The notes beneath the pieces are model-generated. The model was not told the origin of the DNA and did no database searches. It saw nothing but the letters and a program-made list of their open reading frames with translations. Both the position numbers and the translations under genes were made by a program. A stretch of 64,000 bases of DNA from Variovorax paradoxus (lineage in GTDB: Bacteria > Pseudomonadota > Gammaproteobacteria > Burkholderiales > Burkholderiaceae_C): positions 5,020,001 through 5,084,000 of the forward strand of contig NZ_CP102931.1 in the NCBI RefSeq assembly GCF_024734665.1, given 5' to 3'. Below, piece after piece: positions 48,808-59,078 of the stretch (positions are counted from its first letter, which is position 1; each line of letters begins with the position of its first letter).

Positions 48808-51800
48808 GCGCCGCAGCCGTCGTCGATCGTCTCCAGGGACTCAGTCCGTACGCCCGGGCGCTGCTGCTCGGCCCGCATGATCCGGTAGCCGCACCGATCC
48901 GCGCCGAACTCTTCGGCATCCAGCGCTTCGAGCAGCACGGCCACAGCCTCGCCCGCGCCCAGGCGGTGGAAGAAGACCGCCGCCTCGCGCGCGAGGGGGC
49001 GCCCTTCTTTCCGCGCGTGGACGAAAACCTCGCGTCGCTGCGCAACGCCTTCGACTACATCGCGCTGATCTCGCTCAGCGGTCGCTATGTGTCGCCTGCG
49101 GCCGAGTGGCTGCTCGACAACTTCCACCTGGTCGAGGCGCAGCTCCAGCAGATTCACGACGGCGTGCCGCGCAGCTACTACGCGCGCCTGCCCAAGCTCG
49201 CCGCGCCGCCGCTGGCGGGCCTGCCGCGCGTGTACGGCATTGCCTGGGCCTACGTGGCCCACACCGACAGCGTGCTCAACAAGACGCTGTTCACAGCCTT
49301 CCTCAACGCCTACCAGGACATCGACGAGCTCACGCTCGGCGAGCTGTGGGCGCTGCCCACCACCTTGCGCGTGGTGCTGCTCGAAAACCTGCGCCGCGTG
49401 GCCGAGAGCATTGCCGAGAACAAGGTGGCGCGCGAGATCGCGCATGCCGCATGGGACGCCGCGCCGCACCTTTCGGTGCAAGACCTCGACGTGCTCTACC
49501 GCGCGCTGCAAAGCCACGGCCTGCAGGACAACTACCTCACGCAGCTGTGGCAGCGCCTGCCCGTCGAGCATGGCGAAGACATGCCCGCGCTGGTGCGCTG
49601 GACCGAGCAGCACTGCCCCAACGGGCCGGCGCTGATCGGCGAAGCGCAGAACGCGCAGGCCGCCGCCAATCTCACGGTGGGCAACATCATCACCACGCTG
49701 CGCATGATCGGCCAGGTCGAGTGGAGCGACCTGATCGAGCCTGTGAGCCGTTCGCTGCGCGTGCTGCGCGAGCTGCCGAGCTTCGCCAACGAGAGCGAAC
49801 TCACGCGCCAGCAGATCACGCATGCGATGGAGCAGGTGGCGCGCAGCAGCGAACAGCCCGAGCGCGCCGTCGCGCAAGCCGTGGTGCAACTGGCCGCCAG
49901 CGCGCCGGCCGACGACGCGGGCGCGGAGACCGACCGCGCAGACGGCACCGCCGGCTACTACCTCTTCGGCCAAGGCAGGCGCGCGCTGATCGCGGCGCTG
50001 CAATCGAACGGCCATGCGGGCCGTACCGGGCGAGTGCCCGACACGCGACAGGCACGCAGCCATCGCGGCTGGCGCTTGCCTGTCTACGTCGGCTCCGTGG
50101 CGCTGGGCACCGCGCTGCTGCTGTTCGCCGTGGTGCACAGCCTGCCGCACCGCGAAGACTGGACCACCGTGCTGGCGCTCGTCTTTCTCGCGTGGCCGCT
50201 GTCCGAAGCGCTGCTCGCGCTTGCGCAGCGCATCATGGCCGAGTCGGTGCGAGTGCAGGGCCTGCCGCGTCTGGATTTTGCGAACGGCATTCCCGAGCGG
50301 CACCGCGCGCTCGTCGTCATGCCCACGCTGCTGGGCTCGAACGCGAACAACGCACAGCTCGCACACCGGCTCGAACTGCACTGGCTCGCCAACCGCGAAA
50401 CACATGCGCAGTTCGCGCTGCTCACCGACTGGGCAGACGCACCGCTGGCCTCGCTGCCTGAAGACGGCCCCCTGCTCGACGACGCCCTGCAACGCATCGC
50501 CGCGCTCAACACCAAATACCCCGTGGCACCCGGCGAGGCGCCGCGCTTCCTGCTGCTGCACCGCCCGCGCAGCTGGAGCGACACCGAGCAGCGCTGGATG
50601 GGCTGGGAGCGCAAGCGCGGCAAGCTGGAAATGCTGGTGCGCCTGCTCGCAGCCGGCGACGCCAGCGGCTTCCTGCCGCTCGCCCCGGGCCTGCGGCTCA
50701 CCGCCGGCCGCACGCCGTATGTGCTGACGCTCGACAGCGACACCGGCCTGCCGCCCGGCGCCCTGCGCGACCTGGTGTCGATTGCCGCGCATCCGCTCAA
50801 CGCACCCGAAATCGACGTGCAACGCCAGCGCGTGGTCGCCGGCTTCGGCATCCTGCAGCCGCGCATCGTCACGCCGTTTCCGCAGCGGCACGAGCGCTCC
50901 TTCTTCCATTGGGTGTTCGCCGGCCAGTGCGGGCTCGACCCCTACGGCAGCGGCGCCTCCGACATCTACCAGGACGTGTTCGGCAGCGGCTCCTTCACCG
51001 GCAAGGGCCTGCTGAACGTGCGTGCGCTGCACGCCACGCTCGATCGCCGCCTGCCCGACGGCGCAGTGCTCAGCCACGACCTGCTCGAAGGCACGGTCGC
51101 GCGCTGCGCGATGGTGAGCGACGTAGTACTTGTCGAGGACCATCCGCACCATGCCGGCGTTGCGGCGTCGCGTGTGCACCGCTGGGTGCGCGGCGACTGG
51201 CAGCTGCTGCCGCTGATGTGGCGTGCGCGCCGCTTCGGCATCGACGCGCTGGGCCTCTGGAAGATGAGCGACAACCTGCGCCGCTCGCTGGTGGTGCCGG
51301 CTTCTTTCGCGCTGCTGGTGCTGGTGATCTTCACGCAGGCCATGCCGCTGGGCTGGGCGCTGGCGGCCGTGGCGTCGGCGCTCACGCTGGGGCCACTGCT
51401 CGGTGCGCTGGCCGGGCTGGTGCCCACGCGCCGCGCCATCGAGCTGCGCCACTTCTTCGACGTGGGCGCGGTCGAGCTGCTGCGCGCCATGGCTGGCGCG
51501 GCCTGGCAGTTCGTGCAACTCGCGGCGCAGACGCGGCTGCTGCTCGACGCATGGTTCCGCGCGACGTGGCGCCTCGTGGTCAGCCGCCGGCACCTGCTCG
51601 AATGGACTACGGCCGCGCAGGCACAGGCGCAATCGAGCGGTCGCCTCGCGCCCTTCCTGCGCAATGCCGCCGCGAGCAGCGTGGTGTGCGTCGCACTCGC
51701 GGTGGCGGCGCTCTGGAGCGCCTACCCGGTGATAGGCGCGCTGCTGTTCGTGCTGTGGACGCTGGCGCCGGTCGCGGCCTGGTGGGGCAGCCGCACCGAG

Positions 51801-54800
51801 GCAAAAGCGCCAGACCCGCTCAACGCCGATCAGCGCACGTATCTCGAAAAGCTTGCGCACGACACCTGGCGCTTCTTCGAGCACGTGGTGGGCCCGGACG
51901 ACAACCACCTGCCTCCCGACAACCTGCAGCTGGAGCCGCAGCCCACCGTTGCGCATCGCACCTCGCCGACCAACATCGGCATGTACCTGCTGGCCACCTG
52001 CTGCGCGCGCGAGTTCGGGTGGATCGACACCCCCGCCCTGCTCGCCCGCATCGCCGCCACGCTCGACAGCGTGGACCGCATGCAGAAGCACAACGGCCAC
52101 CTGTTCAACTGGTACGACACGCAAACGCTGAAGCCGCTGCCGCCAGACTACGTATCGAGCGTGGACAGCGGCAACTTCGCGGGCCACCTCGTGGCCGTGG
52201 CGCAGGCCTGCCGCACCTTCGCGTCCGAAGGCTGCCAGCCGCATGAAGCACCCGCGCTCGAAGCACTGGCCGTGCGCTGCGACGCGCTGCACGCCGGCAT
52301 GGACTTCAGCGGCCTCTACGACCCCAAGCGCCACCTGTTCCACATCGGCCTGCGGGTCGAGGAGAACGTGCTCGACGCAAGCTACTACGACCTGCTGGCC
52401 TCCGAGTCGCGGCTGCTGAGCTTCCTGGCAATTGCCAAGGGCGACGTACCGCGCCGCCACTGGATGGCGCTGGGCCGGCCGTTCCTGCTGGTCGGCTTCC
52501 AGCCCAGCCTGAAGTCGTGGTCGGGCTCGATGTTCGAGTACGTGATGCCCGCGCTGGTGATGACCGAGCCCACCGACGGCCTGCTGCAAGTGGCCAACGC
52601 CGCCGCCATTGCCGAGCAGCAGGCCTTCGGGCGGGCGCAGAACCTGCCGTGGGGCGTTTCCGAATCGGCCTACTTCGCACAAGACCACTCGCTGGCCTAC
52701 CAGTACTCGCCCTTCGGCGTGCCGCGCCTCGCGCTGCGGCGCACGCCGCCCACCGACCGCGTGGTGGCGCCCTATGCCAGCGCCATGGCCGCGCCGTTCG
52801 CGCCCGGGGCGGCGGTGATCAACCTTGAACTGCTCGAATCGCTCGGTGCGCGCGGCGAGTTCGGCTTTCACGACGCGGTCGACTTCACCGTCTCGCGCCA
52901 GCCCGAGGGGCAAGACTTCACCGTGGTGCGCAACTTCATGGCGCACCACCAGGGCATGTCGCTGGTGGCGCTGTGCAACCTGCTGTGCGCCGACGCGCCG
53001 CGCCGCTGGTTCGGCAGCGCCGCGCTGGTGCAGGCGCACGAGTCGCTGCTGCACGAGCGCACGCCGCGGCAGATCATCGGCAGCGCCGATCCGCGCACGC
53101 CGCCCGAGCCCAGCCAGGCCGAGCTGGCGCCGCTGTTCCAGCCCCGCCTGGTCGACCCGATGGCACCCGGCTTTCAGCCCACGCACCTGCTGTCGAACGG
53201 CCGCTACACCGTTGCCCTGCGCGCCAACGGCGCTGGCGTGAGCCGCTGGCATTCGTTCAACGTGACACGCTGGCGCGACGACCCGCTGCGCGACAGCTAC
53301 GGCACCTTCTTCTTCGTGCGCGACGAGGGCACCCAGGAACTCACCTCACTCACCGCCCTGCCCGCGCCGGGAGACGGCTGGCGCTACCGCACCCGCTTCC
53401 TGGCCGACCACGTTCAGTTCGACGCGACCGGCCCCGGCTTGCAGGTGCGTACCACTGTGCTCATCAGCCCCGAGGACGACACCGAGCTGCGCAACATCAC
53501 GCTGCACAACTCGGGCGAGGAACCGCGCACGCTCGAACTGGTCTCGTACTTCGAGCCGGTGCTGTCGAACCCCAAGGCCGACGAGGCGCATCCGGCCTTC
53601 GCCAACCTGTTCGTCGAGTCGCGCTGGGAGCCCGCGTGGCGCGCGCTGCTGATGTCGCGCAAGCCGCGCCTGCATGGCGACGCGGTGATGGCCGCCGCGC
53701 ACTTCCTGGCCTCGGCGGACGCGCACGTGCTCTCGGTCGACTGCATGACCGACCGGCGCGCCTTCATCGGGCGCAACCGCACGCTGGCCAACCCCGCGCT
53801 CGACGCGCAGCCGCTCACGCCCAACGGCAAGCAGGTCAACGGGCTGGACCCCATCGCCTGCCTGCGCGTGCGGCTGTCGATTGCGCCCGGCACCACCGCG
53901 CGCCTGAGCTTTGCCACCGCAGCCGACAAGAACATCGATGCGCTGATGCCCGGCATCGACCGCTACATGCAGCCGATGCACGTGGAGCGCGCCACCCGCA
54001 TGGCCGCCACGCTGGCGCAGGTGCGGCTGCGCGACCTGAGCATCGCGCCCGCGCAGAACCTGGCGCTGCAGGACCTGACGACCATCCTCACCTACACCAC
54101 GCCACGCGTCATGCGCGACCGCGGGCTGATCGACCTGCGGCAGATCTGGCGCTTCGGCATCTCGGGCGACAAGCCCATCGTGCTGGTGCACATCCACTCG
54201 ATGATCGGCATGGGGCTCATCAACACGCTGCTGCGCGCCCAGCCCTGGTGGGGCTTCGGCGGCGTGGCCTGCGACCTGGTGGTGCTCAACAGCGAGCCCA
54301 ATTCGTACCTGATGCCGTTGCAGCGTGAAATAGAAAGCCTGCGCGCGCGCGTCGCGCAGCAGACGCAGAACAGCTTTCCGCGCAACGACACGGCCGGCTT
54401 CTACCTGCTGCGCGACCAGGACGTTGTGCCTTCGGAAAAGGCCGCGTTCTCCAGCCTGGCGCGCGCGGTCTTCACGGCCGACGGGCGCCCGCTCGAAGTG
54501 CAGGTGGCTGCGCTGCACGAGGCCCGCAACGACACGGCGGCGTCGACGGTCGCCGCCGCCGCGCTGCCAAGCGTGCCCCTGCTGCCCCGCCCCGCCCCGA
54601 CGCCATCGGCCAACGCCCCGACCGGTGACTTCGACGCCGGCACCGGCGAGTTCTGCTTCGAGGTCGGCGCGGGCCGGCGCACGCCGCGGCCGTGGATCAA
54701 CGTGATCGCCAATGCGGGCTTCGGCTTCCAGGTGTCCGAGTGGGGCACGGGCTTCACCTGGGCCGGCAACAGCCGCATGCACCAGGTGACGCCGTGGTCG

Positions 54801-56969
54801 AACGACCCGGTGCAGGACCCGGCCTTCGAGCACTACCTGCTGCAGGACCTTGCTTCGCGCGAGATGCTGCCGCTGACACCTGCTGGTGGCAACTCAGGCA
54901 GCGCACGCCACCGTGTGCGACACGGACAGGGCTACACGGTGTTCGAGCACAAGGCGAATGGTCTCGCGCTGGAAACCACCTTCTTCGCCGACCGCGACGA
55001 GGCCGTCAAGCTCGTGCATGTGCGCGTGCGAAACAGCGGCACCGGCACGCGCCGCCTGCGCGCACTGGCCATGGCCGAGTGGCAGCTTGGCGATGCGCGT
55101 GGCACGCGGCGCACCGTGCATTGCTGGAAGCCGGAAGACCAGCCGACCGTGTTCGGCCAGCAGCGCGAATCGGGCGCGGGCTTCGGCGGCAGCACTGCCT
55201 TCATGCTGCTGGCGGGGCTGCAAGGTGCCACGCAATGGACCTGCGACCGCAATGAATTCTTCGGCGATCGCGGCATGGTCGAAGTACCCGACACGCTCGC
55301 ACGGCGCGCCGGCAGCGGGCTCGACGCCTGCGCGGCCATCGGCGGCGAGTTCGTGGTGGCGGCCGGCGATACCGCCAGCTTCACCTTCGTGCTGGGCCAT
55401 GCGAACAGCGCAGACGCCGCACTCGAACTCTCTCGCCGCTGGCGCCAGCGCGACGTGCCCGAAGCATTGGTGCAAGTGCGCGGCTTCTGGGACGAGCTGC
55501 TCGGCCGCCTGCAGGTGCGCACGCCCGACCCGCTGTTCGACGCGCTGGTCAACCGCTGGCTGATTTATCAGACGCTGGCCTGCCGGCTGTGGTCGAAAGC
55601 GGGCTTCTACCAGGCGGGTGGCGCCTTCGGCTTTCGCGACCAGCTGCAGGACGCGATGGCCTTCGCACTCACCGACCCGGCGCGGCTGCGCGAGCAGATC
55701 CTGGTCAACGCGGCGCGGCAGTTTCCCGAAGGCGATGTGCAGCACTGGTGGCACATGCCCGGCGGTGCCGGCGTGCGCACGCATTTCTCGGACGACCTGC
55801 TGTGGCTGCCGTATGCGTCGGCGCACTATGTCGAGGTGACGGGCGACGCATCGTTGCTCGACGAGATGGCCGGCTTCATCGAAGGCCCCGCCATTCCCGA
55901 CGGCGCCGAAGACGCCTACTACGCACCTCAGCGCAGCGGCCAGATGGCCAGTGTGTTCGAGCACAGCGCGCGCGCCATCGACCGCAGCCTGAAGACCGGC
56001 GTGCACGGCCTGCCGCTGATGGGCACCGGCGACTGGAACGACGGCATGAACCGCGTGGGCAACGAAGGCCGCGGCGAATCGGTGTGGCTCGCGTGGTTCC
56101 TGTGCAGCGTGGTCGCGCAGTTCGCGCCGCTGGCACAGGCACGCGGCGAACACGAACGCGTCGCGCGCTGGACGGCGGCGCGCACCGGCTGGATCGCCGC
56201 GTTGCACGATGCCGGCTGGGACGGCGCGTGGTTCCGCCGCGCCTTCTTCGACAACGGCGCGCCGCTGGGTTCGTCGTCCAACGACGAATGCCGCATCGAC
56301 CTGATTGCGCAGGCGTGGTCGGTGCTGTCGGGTGCCTCGGATGCGGCGCACACGGGGCCGGCGATGGAGTCCGTCAAGAAACTGCTGCACGACGAACCGG
56401 CCGGACTGCTGCGCCTGCTGACGCCGCCGTTCGCGCGTTCGGGCAACAACCCGGGCTACATCCAGGCCTATCCGCCCGGTGTGCGCGAGAACGGCGGGCA
56501 GTACTCGCACGGCGCGGTGTGGGCGCTGATGGCGCAGGCGCTGCAGGGCGACCACGAGGCCGCATGGCGGAGCTTCGAGGGACTGAGCCCCGCACATCGC
56601 GCGCAACATCCCGAGCGCGGGCCGGCCTACGAACTGGAGCCCTACGTGATGGCGGGCGACGTCTACGGTGCCGCGCCCTACGTGGGCCGCGGCGGCTGGA
56701 GCTGGTACACCGGCTCGGCCGCGTGGCTGCATCGTGCGGCGGTCGAAACGCTGTTGGGCCTGAGCGTGAAAGGCCGCCAGCTCTCGCTGACGCCGCGCGT
56801 GCCCGCGCACTGGCCGGGCTTCGAGATCGCGCTGCGACTCGGCGCGCGCAAGCTCACGCTGCAATGGGGCGATGTGCAAGGTGCTGCCGCCTCCACGCAT
56901 CAGCTGGCGGTGGGCGAATGGATCGACTGGCAGGCGCTGCCGGCCGATGCGGTGCTGCGGGTGGGATGA
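48804..56969 (+). CDS. ndvB: Cyclic beta-glucan synthase, NdvB/ChvB/Cgs type
   Basis: A 2721-residue membrane enzyme that initiates, elongates, trims and closes cyclic beta-glucans in the inner membrane; Brucella and Agrobacterium homologues are about 2830-2870 residues. From N to C: a soluble region (1-410); two helices (about 415-470); a GT84 domain with DSD at 644-646 and HRWVRGDW at 792-799; a second membrane cluster (about 830-1000, SLVVPASFALLVLVIFTQAM); a glucoamylase-like domain (about 1010-1400, ending MAHHQGMSL); beta-sandwich modules; and a C-terminal GH94 phosphorylase domain with TGDWNDGMNRVG (GDWND at 2409-2413). TTG start coupled to the small upstream gene. No exporter of the ChvA/NdvA kind is nearby. 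Confidence 0.92.
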   Translation: MSAAAVVDRLQGLSPYARALLLGPHDPVAAPIRAELFGIQRFEQHGHSLARAQAVEEDRRLAREGAPFFPRVDENLASLRNAFDYIALISLSGRYVSPAAEWLLDNFHLVEAQLQQIHDGVPRSYYARLPKLAAPPLAGLPRVYGIAWAYVAHTDSVLNKTLFTAFLNAYQDIDELTLGELWALPTTLRVVLLENLRRVAESIAENKVAREIAHAAWDAAPHLSVQDLDVLYRALQSHGLQDNYLTQLWQRLPVEHGEDMPALVRWTEQHCPNGPALIGEAQNAQAAANLTVGNIITTLRMIGQVEWSDLIEPVSRSLRVLRELPSFANESELTRQQITHAMEQVARSSEQPERAVAQAVVQLAASAPADDAGAETDRADGTAGYYLFGQGRRALIAALQSNGHAGRTGRVPDTRQARSHRGWRLPVYVGSVALGTALLLFAVVHSLPHREDWTTVLALVFLAWPLSEALLALAQRIMAESVRVQGLPRLDFANGIPERHRALVVMPTLLGSNANNAQLAHRLELHWLANRETHAQFALLTDWADAPLASLPEDGPLLDDALQRIAALNTKYPVAPGEAPRFLLLHRPRSWSDTEQRWMGWERKRGKLEMLVRLLAAGDASGFLPLAPGLRLTAGRTPYVLTLDSDTGLPPGALRDLVSIAAHPLNAPEIDVQRQRVVAGFGILQPRIVTPFPQRHERSFFHWVFAGQCGLDPYGSGASDIYQDVFGSGSFTGKGLLNVRALHATLDRRLPDGAVLSHDLLEGTVARCAMVSDVVLVEDHPHHAGVAASRVHRWVRGDWQLLPLMWRARRFGIDALGLWKMSDNLRRSLVVPASFALLVLVIFTQAMPLGWALAAVASALTLGPLLGALAGLVPTRRAIELRHFFDVGAVELLRAMAGAAWQFVQLAAQTRLLLDAWFRATWRLVVSRRHLLEWTTAAQAQAQSSGRLAPFLRNAAASSVVCVALAVAALWSAYPVIGALLFVLWTLAPVAAWWGSRTEAKAPDPLNADQRTYLEKLAHDTWRFFEHVVGPDDNHLPPDNLQLEPQPTVAHRTSPTNIGMYLLATCCAREFGWIDTPALLARIAATLDSVDRMQKHNGHLFNWYDTQTLKPLPPDYVSSVDSGNFAGHLVAVAQACRTFASEGCQPHEAPALEALAVRCDALHAGMDFSGLYDPKRHLFHIGLRVEENVLDASYYDLLASESRLLSFLAIAKGDVPRRHWMALGRPFLLVGFQPSLKSWSGSMFEYVMPALVMTEPTDGLLQVANAAAIAEQQAFGRAQNLPWGVSESAYFAQDHSLAYQYSPFGVPRLALRRTPPTDRVVAPYASAMAAPFAPGAAVINLELLESLGARGEFGFHDAVDFTVSRQPEGQDFTVVRNFMAHHQGMSLVALCNLLCADAPRRWFGSAALVQAHESLLHERTPRQIIGSADPRTPPEPSQAELAPLFQPRLVDPMAPGFQPTHLLSNGRYTVALRANGAGVSRWHSFNVTRWRDDPLRDSYGTFFFVRDEGTQELTSLTALPAPGDGWRYRTRFLADHVQFDATGPGLQVRTTVLISPEDDTELRNITLHNSGEEPRTLELVSYFEPVLSNPKADEAHPAFANLFVESRWEPAWRALLMSRKPRLHGDAVMAAAHFLASADAHVLSVDCMTDRRAFIGRNRTLANPALDAQPLTPNGKQVNGLDPIACLRVRLSIAPGTTARLSFATAADKNIDALMPGIDRYMQPMHVERATRMAATLAQVRLRDLSIAPAQNLALQDLTTILTYTTPRVMRDRGLIDLRQIWRFGISGDKPIVLVHIHSMIGMGLINTLLRAQPWWGFGGVACDLVVLNSEPNSYLMPLQREIESLRARVAQQTQNSFPRNDTAGFYLLRDQDVVPSEKAAFSSLARAVFTADGRPLEVQVAALHEARNDTAASTVAAAALPSVPLLPRPAPTPSANAPTGDFDAGTGEFCFEVGAGRRTPRPWINVIANAGFGFQVSEWGTGFTWAGNSRMHQVTPWSNDPVQDPAFEHYLLQDLASREMLPLTPAGGNSGSARHRVRHGQGYTVFEHKANGLALETTFFADRDEAVKLVHVRVRNSGTGTRRLRALAMAEWQLGDARGTRRTVHCWKPEDQPTVFGQQRESGAGFGGSTAFMLLAGLQGATQWTCDRNEFFGDRGMVEVPDTLARRAGSGLDACAAIGGEFVVAAGDTASFTFVLGHANSADAALELSRRWRQRDVPEALVQVRGFWDELLGRLQVRTPDPLFDALVNRWLIYQTLACRLWSKAGFYQAGGAFGFRDQLQDAMAFALTDPARLREQILVNAARQFPEGDVQHWWHMPGGAGVRTHFSDDLLWLPYASAHYVEVTGDASLLDEMAGFIEGPAIPDGAEDAYYAPQRSGQMASVFEHSARAIDRSLKTGVHGLPLMGTGDWNDGMNRVGNEGRGESVWLAWFLCSVVAQFAPLAQARGEHERVARWTAARTGWIAALHDAGWDGAWFRRAFFDNGAPLGSSSNDECRIDLIAQAWSVLSGASDAAHTGPAMESVKKLLHDEPAGLLRLLTPPFARSGNNPGYIQAYPPGVRENGGQYSHGAVWALMAQALQGDHEAAWRSFEGLSPAHRAQHPERGPAYELEPYVMAGDVYGAAPYVGRGGWSWYTGSAAWLHRAAVETLLGLSVKGRQLSLTPRVPAHWPGFEIALRLGARKLTLQWGDVQGAAASTHQLAVGEWIDWQALPADAVLRVG

Positions 56970-57078
56970 GCCGGCACTCACGGTGGGCCTAGACTCGCAA
57001 CCAGACCTCGCATGAGGTGCCGTGACTCGATCACGCATCCGACATTCCATCGTTTCCCGAAGCGGCGCCACCCAGAAC

Positions 57079-57612
57079 ATGAGCACCACCAAGATCCAGT
57101 TCCGCCGCAAGGTCATCGTCATCGTCCTGCTGTGCGTGGCCGTCGGTGGCGCCGTCGTCCGGCATTACGCGACGCCGGGCACCACCACACGCGACATCGC
57201 CACGTTGCTGATGGTGCTGTGGGTGCCGATCATCGGCAACGTGATTGCGTGGCTCATCAGCAAGCGCCCGCGCCGTGCGCCGAGCGCGCCGGCCGTCATG
57301 CCGCCGAGCTTCGACACGGCGGGCGCCTTCACGCCGCATGCGCGCGTCGAGCTCACCTTCCGCAAGCCTGCATTGCCCTCGCAGGACGTGCCGATTGCGC
57401 CGGGCGAATACCGCTGCGCGCTGGTGATCGACAAGGAAGGCTTCTCGGCGCGCTGGGTCGTGCCACCGGGCGATGCGCTGGAGCGCGGCAAGCCTGCGGC
57501 GCTGGAGGTCGAATTCCTCTCGCCGGCCGTGGCGCAACCGAAGTTTGCGCAGGGTGCGGCCTTTCGTGTACTGATCGGCGACTCGTTCATCGCCGACGGC
57601 CGGGTGCTGTAG
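57079..57612 (+). CDS. Membrane protein with EF-Tu domain III-like barrel
   Basis: A 177-residue protein with two transmembrane helices (about 10-26 and 36-58). Its soluble C-terminal domain runs [15 protein letters not shown]...GEYRCALVIDKEGFSARWV...PAALEVEFLSPAVAQP and ends FRVLIGDSFIADGRVL. This pattern of strands resembles the third beta-barrel of elongation factor Tu (inhibition-free recognition by eye, no GTPase domain). Similar anchored barrels are annotated as hypothetical. The start at ATG 57079 is likely; GTG 57022 is possible. It follows the glucan synthase by 109 bases on the same strand. Confidence 0.7.
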   Translation: MSTTKIQFRRKVIVIVLLCVAVGGAVVRHYATPGTTTRDIATLLMVLWVPIIGNVIAWLISKRPRRAPSAPAVMPPSFDTAGAFTPHARVELTFRKPALPSQDVPIAPGEYRCALVIDKEGFSARWVVPPGDALERGKPAALEVEFLSPAVAQPKFAQGAAFRVLIGDSFIADGRVL

Positions 57613-57809
57613 CTGCGGACCGCGCCAGCAAAGCCAGCAAATACGGATACGCGGATGGCTACAGCCATCAAAAGGGTCGATTGTTCGCCCCAGGGAAACT
57701 GACTACTGCTCCCCGGTGTCTTTGTCGCGGAGGCGACGGCTCGCACACTCCAATGCCTCTTCACCAGCATTGGCCCACGCGTCGCCGATGCTTCCAAGGA
57801 CCGCTTCCC

Positions 57810-59060
57810 ATGATGAATTCCCCCAGCAGCAACCCGTGCATCGACGACCTCGCTGCATCGGCGCCGGTCTCCGCACCGGCTCCTGCGTCCCGCTCCGCAT
57901 GGCTCGCCGTCAGCTCCATCGCCGTCGGCACCTTCGCGATGGTCTCGACCGAGTTCATGCCCATCGGCCTGCTGACCGACATTGCGCGCGGGCTCAACGT
58001 GTCCGACGGCACGGCCGGCCTGATGGTCACCATGCCCGGCGTGCTGGCCGCATTCGCCGGCCCGGCGTTGATCGTGGCGTCGGGCAAGCTCGACCGCCGC
58101 ACCGTGCTGATCGCGCTCACTACGCTGCTGATTGCCTCGAACCTGCTCGCCGCCTTCGCGCCCAACTTCGGCACGATGCTGGTGGCGCGCCTGCTGCTCG
58201 GCCTGTGCGTGGGCGGCTTCTGGACCTTTGCGCCCGCCGCTGCCACGCAGCTGGTGCCACATGCATCGCAGGCACGCGCCATGTCGCTGGTGCTGGCGGG
58301 TGTGTCGGCCGCCACGGTGCTCGGGGTGCCGGCAGGCTCGTTCCTCGGCACGCTGTTCGGCTGGCGCGCCTCGTTCGCGGTGACCGGTGCGCTGGCGGCC
58401 GTCGTGCTGCTGGTGCAGCTGTGGCTGCTGCCCGCGATTCCGCCGGTGCGCGCCATCGGCGCACGCGACCTGCTGACGCCGCTCACGCGCCGCATGGCGC
58501 AAGTCGGCCTGCTCGCTGTGCTGTTCTTCATCGCCGGCCATTTCGCGGCTTACACCTACCTGAAGCCGCTGCTGCAACAGGTGTTCGGCCTGGCGCCCAA
58601 CTCGGTTTCGACGCTGCTGCTGGTCTACGGCGCGGTGGGCTTCGTCGGCACCTTCGTCGGCGGCAGCCTGGTGGCGCGCAGCGTGCGCGGCACCACCCTG
58701 CTGGCGGCGCTGATGCTCGCCACCGCCCTGCTGCTGACGACGGTGATCGGCTCCGGCTTCGTGCCCGGCGCGGTGGTGGTCGTGATCTGGGGCGTGGCCT
58801 TCGGCCTGATCCCGGTGGCGCTCACGGGCTGGATGATGGAAGCGGTGCCCGACGCGCCCGAAGCCGGCCAGGCCCTGCTGGTGAGCGGCTTCCAGGTGGC
58901 GATTGCCTCCGGCGCGCTGATCGGTGGCGTGACGGTCGACAACTTCGGCATCTCCAGCGCGATGGTGCTCAGCGGCGTGCTGGTGCTGATCGCTGCGCTC
59001 ATCGTCGGCACGCTGGGCCGGGCACGCGGCGGTGCCTCGCTGGCTGCGGTTCCGGAATAA
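57810..59060 (+). CDS. MFS transporter, DHA1 type (NepI/AraJ-like)
   Basis: A 416-residue 12-helix exporter. The first helix contains GTFAMVSTEFMPIGLLTDIA (about 40-59), the signature of the purine-ribonucleoside/arabinose-efflux subgroup (MFS DHA1). Motif A is replaced by SGKLDRRTV. The ATG at 57810 follows AAGGA at 57796-57800; a second ATG is adjacent. The 197-base gap before it holds only a small TGGCT/AGCCA hairpin. It converges on a LysR gene. Confidence 0.9.
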   Translation: MMNSPSSNPCIDDLAASAPVSAPAPASRSAWLAVSSIAVGTFAMVSTEFMPIGLLTDIARGLNVSDGTAGLMVTMPGVLAAFAGPALIVASGKLDRRTVLIALTTLLIASNLLAAFAPNFGTMLVARLLLGLCVGGFWTFAPAAATQLVPHASQARAMSLVLAGVSAATVLGVPAGSFLGTLFGWRASFAVTGALAAVVLLVQLWLLPAIPPVRAIGARDLLTPLTRRMAQVGLLAVLFFIAGHFAAYTYLKPLLQQVFGLAPNSVSTLLLVYGAVGFVGTFVGGSLVARSVRGTTLLAALMLATALLLTTVIGSGFVPGAVVVVIWGVAFGLIPVALTGWMMEAVPDAPEAGQALLVSGFQVAIASGALIGGVTVDNFGISSAMVLSGVLVLIAALIVGTLGRARGGASLAAVPE

Positions 59061-59078
59061 CACGGCACTGAAGACCGA

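Noticed and set aside
48684..53252. 1522-codon open frame on the minus strand
   Set aside because: It is antisense to the glucan synthase. Its residues (Arg, Ala, His, Gln, Val bias) mirror the complement of GC-rich codons, and it has no recognisable domain.
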